NCBI GenBank assembly: GCA_031323845.1
Contig: JAVIYP010000096.1
Location: 1-5,863, forward strand
From: PUPG01 sp031323845
GTDB taxonomy: Bacteria; Bacteroidota; Bacteroidia; Bacteroidales; UBA7960
Reading direction: 5' to 3'
Length of the DNA: 5,863 nucleotides
The position numbers and the translations under genes are program-made. Positions 1 through 5,736 of this stretch are shown piece after piece (position 1 is the stretch's first letter; each line of letters begins with the position of its first letter). A model generated the notes under the pieces. The model made no database searches, had not been told where the DNA came from, and saw nothing but the letters and a program-made list of their open reading frames with translations.

Positions 1-653
1 AAATATTCCTGTTCCCATCCCAGCGTCGGGTAAACCCGGGTAATGCTTTTATCGAACATCTGGCATACAGAAACTGCCACTTCATCAACCAATGATAGGG
101 TTTTTAGCAGAGGTGTCTTAAAATCAAGGGCTTCACCCGTATAAGCAATAAATATGGTGGGAATGCACAGGGTATTGTCCAGCATAAATGCCGGAGATGA
201 TGGATCCCATGCCGTGTAACCCCTGGCTTCAAAGGTGTTGCGTAAACCACCGCTTGGCAGGCTGCTGGCGTCAGGTTCCTGCTGGATCAACCGTGATCCA
301 TCAAACTGTTCAATGGAAACGTCGGCGCCGGCAGGCGAGAAAAATGCGTCATGCTTCTCGGCAGTGGAACCGTTAAGCGGCAAAAACCAGTGGCAATAAT
401 GAGTAGCACCCTTCGACAATGCCCAGGCTTTCATGGCTGAAGCAACCATATCAGCCAGCGAACGGTCTAACTGACCCGTAAGACTTGGCGGATCAGCCAG
501 GTTACTGATGATGGCAGAAGGCAAATAATCACGCATTACGTCCAGTGAAAAAACATCTTCCCCAAAATAATCGGAAACATTTGAGGTTGTTCCCGCAGCT
601 GGTTCAGTGTTGTGGCTTAGAGCTGCTTTTAAAGCTTCAAATCGGTTGTTCAT
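1..653 (-). CDS. glnN: Type III glutamine synthetase, N-terminal 217 residues (cut by window edge)
   Basis: Glutamine synthetase makes glutamine from glutamate, ammonia and ATP and is the main entry point for ammonium in the cytoplasm. I translated the minus strand by hand from the ATG at 653-651, and the frame stays open to base 1. The protein begins MNNRFEALKAAL and shows hallmarks of the GSIII class: VSDYFGEDVF (26-35), LDRSLADMVASAMKAW (62-77), GATHYCHWFLPLNG (82-95), STAEKHDAF (96-104), EPDASSLPSGGLRNTFEARG (126-145), AYTGEALDFKTPLL (170-183) and LGWEQEY at the cut. GSIII proteins are about 700-730 residues, so roughly 30% is present; most of the catalytic domain lies outside the window. 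Small departures from my memory of the family are Cys87, where Thr is usual, and Gln125 in LIQQEPDAS, where Gly is usual. The leader is A/T-rich with no Shine-Dalgarno sequence. The gene follows the miaA unit on the same strand but has its own promoter. Confidence 0.93.
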   Translation of the reverse strand, partial: MNNRFEALKAALSHNTEPAAGTTSNVSDYFGEDVFSLDVMRDYLPSAIISNLADPPSLTGQLDRSLADMVASAMKAWALSKGATHYCHWFLPLNGSTAEKHDAFFSPAGADVSIEQFDGSRLIQQEPDASSLPSGGLRNTFEARGYTAWDPSSPAFMLDNTLCIPTIFIAYTGEALDFKTPLLKTLSLVDEVAVSVCQMFDKSITRVYPTLGWEQEY

Positions 654-677
654 TATTTATTAATTTGGTTAAAAATG

Positions 678-685
678 CAAATGTA
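678..685 (-). promoter_or_regulatory. Likely -7 promoter element for glnN
   Basis: Read on the minus strand, these bases are TACATTTG, a full match to the Bacteroidota -7 consensus TAnnTTTG. They sit 24 bases ahead of the glnN ATG, so transcription would start about 15-20 bases before the start codon. I see no good TTTG at the -33 position (around 705-708), so the promoter may be weak or activator-dependent. Regulation by nitrogen supply would be usual for glnN, but nothing here proves it. Confidence 0.5.
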
Positions 686-760
686 GTGTATTTTTTAAGG
701 GGTATGATAAAATAAAACACACTTTTTATCAACAAGATGTTATAAATTAGGGGAGGGGTT

Positions 761-794
761 AAGAAAATATTATGTTTTTTGAAACATAAATATT
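761..794 (-). terminator. Possible hairpin terminator after miaA
   Basis: TATGTTT (771-777) and AAACATA (782-788) form a perfect 7-bp stem around the loop TTTG. After one bulged base (789) the stem extends by five pairs, AATAT (766-770) with ATATT (790-794). On the minus strand the hairpin starts 33 bases past the miaA stop and runs into a short T-rich stretch (ATTTTCTT, 768-761). The stem is almost all A/T, so it would be a weak terminator. It could equally be an RNA-protecting 3' hairpin. Confidence 0.4.
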
Positions 795-827
795 AAAGCT
801 GGAAAGTCCAGGTTAGGAGTTAATTGG

Positions 828-1745
828 TCAAATTTTAGCGAGAACAAGACCACATTGTTCATCTACAGGTAAATTACCATCAATCCAAATGATCTTCAAA
901 CCTTTGTGCTCCATGCGTCTGAACCATGTCATCTGCCGTTTGGCAAACTGATGAATGGCGGTGTTCAGTTTTGAAAACATTTCTTCATAGGTTAATTCGC
1001 CCAGAATGTAAAGGGTAAGATACCGGTACTCCAGGCCGTAAAACAACAGTCGCTCAGCGGCTATTCCGTTTTTCAGGAGCTGCTCGACTTCGTTAATCAT
1101 GCCCTCCTGAAGTCTTTTTTTCAGTCGTTCCGTTATGCGCCGGCGCAAAAGATTCCGTTCAACAGAGATGGCAAAAATACGTGCATCGAATTCCGGAAAA
1201 TCCATCTTACGATCCTGGTGCTCTTTCTCATACACTGCTATTTCAAGGGCCCTGATCAGCCGGGCTTTATCGGTAATATCCGTAATGTTATGAAGAGTTT
1301 TTAAGGACCGGAGTTTGTTAACCAGGGAATGCATGTCTTGCTGCTCCAATTCTTTTCGCAAAACCTTGTTATCAGGCACCTTAAGCAATCGGTAACCCAG
1401 GGTCGCAGCTTCTATGTACAGGCCGGTTCCACCACACAATATGGGGGTTTTTCCTCTGGCTGTTATGTCTTTGAAGGCTTGCACAAAATCCTGCTGGAAC
1501 GCATAAACATTGTACTCTTCACCCGGAGAAAGGATATCGATAAGATGATAGGGAATGGTGGTGTCATTGACCGAAAAATCCTGCAAATCCTTTCCTGTGC
1601 CGATATCCATGCCACGGTACACCTGGCGGGAGTCAGCACTGATCACCTCACCATCCGTCATGCTGGCAAGATGGGCTGCCAGGCGTGTCTTGCCGCTCGC
1701 CGTTGGACCGGTTATTACGATAAGCCTCTGTTTTCCGGACTTCAT
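828..1745 (-). CDS. miaA: tRNA dimethylallyltransferase (MiaA), Bacteroidota paralogue type
   Basis: MiaA transfers the dimethylallyl group of DMAPP to N6 of adenosine 37 in tRNAs that read codons starting with U, giving i6A37, which steadies codon pairing. The 305-residue protein has the P-loop GPTASGKT (13-20), DSRQVY (38-43) with the expected catalytic Asp38, GGTGLY (105-110) with Thr107, RLIRALEI (162-169) and the C-terminal signature FAKRQMTWFRR (267-277). The length is normal. The region after DSRQVY reads MDIGTGKDLQDF and then IPYHLIDI, instead of the usual GTAKPT and HHLID, and the insertion domain (about 120-165) is short. Some Bacteroides carry two miaA genes, and this resembles the more divergent kind, so substrate choice may differ. 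Its ATG overlaps the TGA of the upstream glycosyltransferase gene (ATGA, 1742-1745), which suggests coupled translation. Confidence 0.93.
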   Translation of the reverse strand: MKSGKQRLIVITGPTASGKTRLAAHLASMTDGEVISADSRQVYRGMDIGTGKDLQDFSVNDTTIPYHLIDILSPGEEYNVYAFQQDFVQAFKDITARGKTPILCGGTGLYIEAATLGYRLLKVPDNKVLRKELEQQDMHSLVNKLRSLKTLHNITDITDKARLIRALEIAVYEKEHQDRKMDFPEFDARIFAISVERNLLRRRITERLKKRLQEGMINEVEQLLKNGIAAERLLFYGLEYRYLTLYILGELTYEEMFSKLNTAIHQFAKRQMTWFRRMEHKGLKIIWIDGNLPVDEQCGLVLAKI

Positions 1746-3001
1746 TTCAGGTCGTTTTTTTGGTACTCTTCTTCCAGGATAACCAGTAAGTTACGGATCT
1801 TATTCAACAAGGTTATGTCTGTTGTTTTAAAATCAAGCTGCTTCAGGGCTGCTGTTTCCTTATCAGAAAAACCGTATGGAGCTTTTTCTGACTTTTCATG
1901 AACAAACACTTCAGGGTAATGTGCGTGTAAAAAATCAATCAATGAGGCCTCGTCATAACGTATGTTTTTGCCGGTTTCGCTTTTTAAATACTGCAGAATT
2001 CTTAAACCGTCTATTTTCTGATGACAGGCTGTAATAAACTGACCGACAGAGGCACTGTTCTCACGTAATGCCCTGAAAGGGTCTTCTTCCCGGAATTGCC
2101 TTATAAGAAAAGGGGTTAGGGGAGTGTTCACCGGCTTTTCATAGAGAACCGGGAAGAGCTTATAAAGGGTGCTTACCCGGTCAAACAACCGGTAGTCGTA
2201 CACAGGGTAACTATCCCAGTTGCCCAGACTTCCTTTGATCAGCGCCGGACCTGTTCCAAAAAACACCCTGTCGGAATATCTTGTACCGGGATACACTTTC
2301 TCATTATTGTAGTTGCAAATCCATCCGGTTTTTCTAAGTTTCTGGAGAAAGTAGAAATCCTCGCCGCTCTTTTTGGCAGTTATACCCCCGATGCGCCGGT
2401 AAGAGCGCACCGGCAGGCTGATTGCCGAACCAAGAGCGGTAAAACAATATGGAGAGGAGATACGCCACATATTGATCGCATAATGCCTCATATAGATTTC
2501 GTAGCGCAACATGGCCCGGTCCAGCATTGGTTCGCCCGATAATTTATGGTAGTAAGGATTCGACAGTGCGATGGCCAGGGGATGAGCTTTAAACACTTCT
2601 CTTACAGAATCCAGATAGTGAGGGCCAAAAAGCGTATCTGCATCGAGACTTACCATGATGTCGTTGCCGTTAGCTGACCTGTTAATGGCATCCATCAGTA
2701 CTTTTCGCGCCATGCCCACCCCATGGGACTTTCTGTCCCATCCTTTGCCGGGAGAACTGCGGTCAATCACATGTAAATTCGGGTGCCCCATACTCAGGAG
2801 CAAGGAAAGACTTTGCTGGTTGTTCTGGCAGAGCGAAATCTTTTCTTTATCACTCCACCAGTGATCGGGTTGGTTTACACAAACCCACACATGAACATTT
2901 TTAGTCTTTTGAGCGGAAAGGCAATCAAGGGTGCGAGGCAGATATTCGGCTTCATTCAATGCCGGAATTGCTACATGGATCAAACGGTTTTCATCCCTCA
3001 T
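1742..3001 (-). CDS. Family 2 (GT-A) glycosyltransferase, specificity unknown
   Basis: The 419-residue protein has a GT-A fold pattern. It opens with IHVAIPALNEAEYLPRTLDC (8-27), the usual nucleotide-sugar-binding first strand. GVGMARK (94-100) precedes VSLDADTLF (117-125), whose Asp120-Ala-Asp122 is the metal-binding DxD motif. SGEDFYFLQKL (212-222) matches the ED motif that supplies the catalytic base in family 2 enzymes. There is no signal peptide or clear membrane segment, so it should work in the cytoplasm or at the inner membrane face. Residues from about 250 to 419 form a charged C-terminal region that I do not recognise. The sugar donor and acceptor cannot be read from the sequence; no polysaccharide or O-antigen genes adjoin it. 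It starts 45 bases after the DUF4199 gene on the same strand and overlaps miaA by 4 bases, so all three are probably co-transcribed. Confidence 0.82.
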   Translation of the reverse strand: MRDENRLIHVAIPALNEAEYLPRTLDCLSAQKTKNVHVWVCVNQPDHWWSDKEKISLCQNNQQSLSLLLSMGHPNLHVIDRSSPGKGWDRKSHGVGMARKVLMDAINRSANGNDIMVSLDADTLFGPHYLDSVREVFKAHPLAIALSNPYYHKLSGEPMLDRAMLRYEIYMRHYAINMWRISSPYCFTALGSAISLPVRSYRRIGGITAKKSGEDFYFLQKLRKTGWICNYNNEKVYPGTRYSDRVFFGTGPALIKGSLGNWDSYPVYDYRLFDRVSTLYKLFPVLYEKPVNTPLTPFLIRQFREEDPFRALRENSASVGQFITACHQKIDGLRILQYLKSETGKNIRYDEASLIDFLHAHYPEVFVHEKSEKAPYGFSDKETAALKQLDFKTTDITLLNKIRNLLVILEEEYQKNDLK

Positions 3002-3046
3002 GTTAGTGTTTCATCAACCGAAAATTATACCTGCACTCATTGCGAA

Positions 3047-3568
3047 CTACATCTCTTCCGGATCTTTTCGCTTTATGAATGCGGAAGTAACCAGCGAGAA
3101 TACAAACCCAAGGAATGTAGTTGAGAAAATGCTCGAAATGCTTATCACAATCGGAGAGGTAAAACGAAGAATCATATCCAGCTGCTGGTCGGTGATTTCA
3201 GGATTCGCTTCCAGAACATTTTCAGCGGCAACTGCTTTTAATTGTTCCATGGCATCAGGTGCTATGTACTGGTAAAAGACAAATATAAAAACACCGGAAA
3301 TAAGGGCTGCAAACAACGACAACAAAGTACCGTAACCAAGTGCCTTTCCATAGGAAATAAAACCACCCGAGTCTTCGTCACGGAACTTAAGCGTACCCCA
3401 TATGATACCTGCCAAAATAATGACGTAGGCAAGATAAGAGATCCATTGTACGGTCATCAGGTTTAAAACATACATGAGCAGGGTTAGGACTATCATTCCG
3501 ACGGCAGTAATCAGGCCATAGGTAAAGGCTGAGGAAGCCAGTGAGCTCTTTTTTGTTTCTTTTTCCAT
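3047..3568 (-). CDS. DUF4199 family inner-membrane protein
   Basis: The 173-residue protein has about four hydrophobic segments, near 12-37, 41-60, 77-101 and 137-165. A polar loop (102-136) lies between the third and fourth, and the tail is charged (IKRKDPEEM). The stretch KFRDEDSGGFISYGKALGYG (61-80) and the following YIAPDAMEQL fit the Bacteroidota family DUF4199, whose function is unknown. The N-terminal MEKETKKSS is polar and should be cytoplasmic, and no catalytic motif is visible. The ATG at 3568 follows an A-rich leader with no Shine-Dalgarno sequence, about 35 bases from a good promoter. DUF4199 genes are, to my knowledge, often found next to family 2 glycosyltransferase genes in this phylum, and this locus fits. 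Codons about 15-56 are repeated exactly at the end of the window. Confidence 0.85.
   Translation of the reverse strand: MEKETKKSSLASSAFTYGLITAVGMIVLTLLMYVLNLMTVQWISYLAYVIILAGIIWGTLKFRDEDSGGFISYGKALGYGTLLSLFAALISGVFIFVFYQYIAPDAMEQLKAVAAENVLEANPEITDQQLDMILRFTSPIVISISSIFSTTFLGFVFSLVTSAFIKRKDPEEM
3400..3526. repeat. 127-bp direct repeat, internal copy
   Basis: This stretch lies inside the DUF4199 gene (about residues 15-56, minus strand) and is identical, base for base, to 5737-5863. The match ends on the left at 3399 (C here, G at 5736); on the right it is limited only by the end of the window. This copy sits in an intact reading frame with promoter and leader, so it is the authentic one. Confidence 0.97.
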
Positions 3569-3602
3569 GGGTTTTGTTTTTTGGGGTTAAAAACTTATCA
3601 GA

Positions 3603-3633
3603 CAAATATACATGAATTTTTTTCATGCGAAAA
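3603..3633 (-). promoter_or_regulatory. Promoter of the DUF4199-glycosyltransferase-miaA unit
   Basis: On the minus strand 3610-3603 reads TATATTTG, a full match to the Bacteroidota -7 element TAnnTTTG. Exactly 19 bases upstream is TTTT (3633-3630), one base off the -33 element TTTG. Transcription would start near 3598, giving a leader of about 30 bases. No second promoter is evident between the three genes, so this one probably serves all of them. Confidence 0.6.
3611..3627. repeat. Inverted repeat in the promoter spacer, possible operator
   Basis: CATGAA (3611-3616) and TTCATG (3622-3627) are perfect inverted copies separated by five T residues. The palindrome fills most of the space between the -7 and -33 elements of the promoter ahead of the DUF4199 gene. 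A repressor bound here would block RNA polymerase. A 6-bp palindrome can occur by chance in AT-rich DNA, so the role is inferred from position alone. Confidence 0.35.
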
Positions 3634-3987
3634 TACACACAGATGCATTAAACATCCTGGAGAAGATCCCGGTTATTCGGGTACAGGTTTATTTCGAACG
3701 CTGTGAGAAATCTGTTAGGAGGTCTGCAGTCGAAGCCGGAAGTCATCTGCACATCTGCACTCTGACATCTATTCTGTATCTTAGGCATAAACACAAGACA
3801 CAGATAATCAAACATAAAACGAAATATAAACAGATGAAGCGGTTCGTCATGCAAGCAAGTATTAGTCAAACTTCAATTTTAGAAACAGGCCGCAATAATT
3901 CCCGGGAATATGCACCTTATACCACACTGAGGGAGTATATCCGGAACGAATAATTTTTATAACCTATTGCGGTAAGCTCTTTTTTTG
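3634..3987. other. Intergenic region between divergent units
   Basis: This 354-base stretch separates the minus-strand DUF4199 promoter from the plus-strand SRP RNA promoter. It holds a two-copy tandem octamer CATCTGCA (3744-3759), a 4-bp hairpin CCCG/CGGG (3668-3681) and one doubtful 39-codon ORF at 3834-3953. I find no tRNA, no convincing riboswitch and no insertion sequence. Confidence 0.6.
3834..3953 (+). CDS. Doubtful small ORF, 39 residues
   Basis: This reads MKRFVMQASISQTS at its start and TLREYIRNE before TAA. In its favour, the ATG follows a strongly A-rich leader (AAATATAAACAG), the common start context in Bacteroidota. A weak promoter lies upstream, TCTG (3754-3757), 19 bases, then TATCTTAG (3777-3784), each element one base off consensus. 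Against it, the product resembles no family I know, has no membrane segment or signal peptide, and is short enough to arise by chance. The frame is open further upstream to 3612, but that start would sit inside the opposing promoter, and the upstream part looks non-coding. Confidence 0.25.
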   Translation: MKRFVMQASISQTSILETGRNNSREYAPYTTLREYIRNE

Positions 3988-3995
3988 TACTTTTG
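3966..3995 (+). promoter_or_regulatory. Promoter of the SRP RNA gene
   Basis: TACTTTTG (3988-3995) matches the Bacteroidota -7 consensus TAnnTTTG fully. ATTG (3966-3969), 18 bases upstream, is one base off the -33 element TTTG. The predicted start is about 4000, the first G of the GGG that opens the RNA's terminal helix. Agreement between promoter and RNA end supports both calls. Confidence 0.7.
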
Positions 3996-3999
3996 CAAC

Positions 4000-4095
4000 G
4001 GGTAAGTCTGGTACGACCAGCTCCTGCTTAACTCCCCCAGGACCGGAAGGTAGCAAGGGTAGGCGGTCGAAGCGGTGCGATATCAGTACTTACCC
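4000..4095 (+). ncRNA. ffs: Small signal recognition particle RNA (4.5S type)
   Basis: This RNA binds the Ffh GTPase to form the bacterial signal recognition particle, which brings ribosomes making membrane proteins to FtsY at the inner membrane. The apical part CAGGACCGGAAGGTAGCAAG (4038-4057) carries the family hallmarks: a GGAA tetraloop (4045-4048) closed by ACC/GGT, then the AGCA side of the symmetric Ffh-binding loop (4052-4055). Lower helices can be traced. CCC (4034-4036) pairs with GGG (4057-4059), CCT (4023-4025) with AGG (4061-4063), CGACC (4014-4018) with GGTCG (4065-4069). GGGTAAGT (4000-4007) pairs with ACTTACCC (4088-4095), and CTG (4008-4010) with CAG (4084-4086) across a bulged T. 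At about 96 bases it is the short form without an Alu domain. Ends are set by the terminal helix, the promoter and the U-tract. Confidence 0.95.
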
Positions 4096-4104
4096 TTCTT
4101 TTTT
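4084..4104 (+). terminator. Terminal stem arm and U-tract of the SRP RNA
   Basis: The 3' arm of the closing helix (CAGTACTTACCC, 4084-4095) is followed directly by TTCTTTTTT (4096-4104). The long RNA helix plus U-tract can act as an intrinsic terminator. That would separate this RNA from the nfeD transcript, which has its own promoter. Confidence 0.5.
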
Positions 4105-4223
4105 ATGAACAGACCATCCAGGTTCCTTAAGATCGTTGATTTTTTTATTCAGGAAATATGACCGTCAGGTCCCGTTTCATTTCAGTCGTCTCGTAAAGAT
4201 GTATTTTTCTGGTTATTTTATGA

Positions 4224-4231
4224 TAATTTTG
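4224..4231 (+). promoter_or_regulatory. Likely -7 promoter element for nfeD
   Basis: TAATTTTG is a full match to TAnnTTTG and would start transcription around 4236-4238, giving a leader of about 24 bases before the ATG at 4261. No clear -33 TTTG is seen at the right distance; a T-run lies at 4204-4208. The position argues against the alternative TTG start at 4234, which would fall at or before the first transcribed base. Confidence 0.5.
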
Positions 4232-4260
4232 TATTGGAATGCACTTTAAACTCTATACCT

Positions 4261-5643
4261 ATGAAAAACATATATTTGCTGCTGGTACTGATGGTCTTTT
4301 CAGCCCTGTCGGTGTTTTCTTCAGATATCCGGCAGGACAGGGTTTCTGAGAAACTGGCTGCGGAGCCCGCAAAAACCTATATTGTCTATAAGTTTGACAT
4401 CAAGGAAAACATTGCCCCGCCTGCTCTGCACAGAACCCAACGGGCATTTGAGGAAGCTGACAGCCTGAATGCTGATTTCATCCTGCTGCATATGAACACT
4501 TACGGAGGCATGGTAGATGCCGCCGACTCCATAAGAACGAGGATTATGCAGTCGAGGATCCCCGTCATTGTGTTTGTTGATAATAATGCAGCATCGGCCG
4601 GAGCATTAATCTCCATTGCTGCAGACCGCATTTATATGCGTCCGGGCGGTAACATCGGTGCGGCAACTGTTGTGGATCAAACAGGTGAGGTGGTCCCCGA
4701 TAAGTTCCAGTCTTATATGCGTTCGATGATGCGCTCCACGGCTGAGGCCAAAGGGCGTGATCCGCAAATTGCCCAGGCCATGGTAGATCCGTCCATTGAA
4801 ATTGAAGGGATTATTGAAGAGGGAAAAGTGCTGACATTTACTGCCTCTGAAGCTATGCGATGGGGATTTGCCGAAGGCATGGCAGAAAATGTTGAGCAGG
4901 TGCTTGAGCTGGCAAACATCACCCCGTTTGAGATCATCGAACAAAGATTGTCGTTTACAGACCGTATCATACAGTTTCTGATTAGTCCTATCGTCAGCGG
5001 ATTGCTGATCATGCTTATCCTGGGGGGTATATACTTTGAGCTTCAGACGCCCGGTATTGGATTTCCTTTGCTGATTGCCATTTCGGCTGCCTTGTTGTAT
5101 TTTGCGCCCCTGTACATCGAAGGCCTTGCCTCTCATTACGAAATCGTGCTTTTTGTCCTGGGCCTGATCCTTATTGCCGTAGAGCTGTTTGCCATACCCG
5201 GGTTTGGAGTCACCGGCGTTTTGGGCGCCATATTTGTCATTGCCGGACTGGCACTGGCTATGGTAGGTAATGTGGGCTTTGATTTCTCCGGTGTTTATGC
5301 CGTTGAAGTGGTCAGGGCATTTCTTATTGTCATCATCGCTTTCTTTCTCTCACTTACCGCCTCCTTTTACCTGGGCCAGCGGCTGTTTACAACCAGCCGT
5401 TTCGGCGAGCTGGCGCTGAATACCATACAGGAAACCAGTTCAGGGTACACCTCGGCCGATGCTACCATGAAGACACTGATCGGAAAAACAGGAACCGCCT
5501 TCACTATGCTGCGCCCAAGCGGTAAAATAGTGATAGATGATGAGATTTACGACGCTACCGCACTAACAGGCTTTGTGGATAAGGGAGAAGAGGTAAAGGT
5601 AGTAAAGTACGAAACCTCACAGGTGTTTGTAATTAAAGCATGA
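4261..5643 (+). CDS. nfeD: NfeD family membrane-bound ClpP-class serine protease
   Basis: The 460-residue protein follows the layout of long-form NfeD. A signal peptide (about 1-21, MKNIYLLLVL core) leads into a ClpP/SppA-like protease domain (about 38-225). About five membrane segments follow (near 236-258, 263-285, 293-313, 316-337, 350-371), then a C-terminal OB-fold NfeD domain (about 403-460). HMNTYGGMVDAADSI (77-91) and NNAASAGALIS (108-118) mark the protease; Ser112 is the probable nucleophile. Archaeal relatives use a Ser-Lys pair; the residue aligned by eye with that Lys is Arg158, though Lys148 lies nearby. Such proteins cut hydrophobic segments, often of stomatin-like partners, in membrane quality control. 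ATG 4261 is preferred over TTG 4234: it gives a clean signal peptide, and the TTG overlaps the likely transcription start. No flotillin-like partner gene follows, but the sequence downstream is lost at the 3' repeat. Confidence 0.9.
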   Translation: MKNIYLLLVLMVFSALSVFSSDIRQDRVSEKLAAEPAKTYIVYKFDIKENIAPPALHRTQRAFEEADSLNADFILLHMNTYGGMVDAADSIRTRIMQSRIPVIVFVDNNAASAGALISIAADRIYMRPGGNIGAATVVDQTGEVVPDKFQSYMRSMMRSTAEAKGRDPQIAQAMVDPSIEIEGIIEEGKVLTFTASEAMRWGFAEGMAENVEQVLELANITPFEIIEQRLSFTDRIIQFLISPIVSGLLIMLILGGIYFELQTPGIGFPLLIAISAALLYFAPLYIEGLASHYEIVLFVLGLILIAVELFAIPGFGVTGVLGAIFVIAGLALAMVGNVGFDFSGVYAVEVVRAFLIVIIAFFLSLTASFYLGQRLFTTSRFGELALNTIQETSSGYTSADATMKTLIGKTGTAFTMLRPSGKIVIDDEIYDATALTGFVDKGEEVKVVKYETSQVFVIKA

Positions 5644-5687
5644 ACTACAGGCTAAAGCATTAATTCCAGCATTATTCGCATAACAAC

Positions 5688-5736
5688 ATGACACAGTTTA
5701 CCGACAACATTACACGGTTTTCGCCACTTTATACAG
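5688..5736 (+). CDS. Possible start of a downstream gene, cut by the 3' repeat
   Basis: ATG at 5688 begins MTQFTDNITRFSPLYT, 16 codons before the repeated sequence starts at 5737. Beyond that point the frame enters the DUF4199 copy and soon meets a stop, which would be an artefact if the junction is false. The leader ATAACAAC is A-rich, as expected for a Bacteroidota start, and the gene would lie 44 bases after nfeD. I do not recognise the family; it does not look like the start of a flotillin-like protein. Confidence 0.25.

Noticed and set aside
188..376. 62-residue plus-strand ORF
   Set aside because: It lies wholly antisense to glnN, whose motifs are unmistakable, and its sequence is low-quality, rich in Arg and Trp.
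1329..1901. 190-residue plus-strand ORF
   Set aside because: It is antisense to miaA and the glycosyltransferase end, and spans two well-supported genes with no recognisable domain.
3387..3638. 83-residue minus-strand ORF overlapping the DUF4199 start
   Set aside because: It is a frame shadow of the DUF4199 gene and would begin upstream of that gene's likely transcription start.
3688..3700. Bases resembling a tRNA T-loop (GTTCGAA on the minus strand)
   Set aside because: The flanking bases do not pair into a T-arm and no acceptor stem or anticodon arm can be drawn.
3744..3759. Tandem octamer CATCTGCA, two copies
   Set aside because: Two copies of 8 bases are too little to call a CRISPR or meaningful repeat array; no spacers or further copies are seen.
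3612..3953. 113-residue plus-strand ORF ahead of the SRP RNA
   Set aside because: Its start overlaps the DUF4199 promoter and its first 70 residues look random; only the last 39 codons have a plausible start context.
4160..4171. GACC-N4-GGTC hairpin between the SRP RNA and nfeD
   Set aside because: A 4-bp stem without a U-tract or promoter overlap is likely chance.
4606..5136. 176-residue minus-strand ORF
   Set aside because: It is antisense to the nfeD protease and membrane region and rich in His, Arg and Gln, as mirror frames often are.
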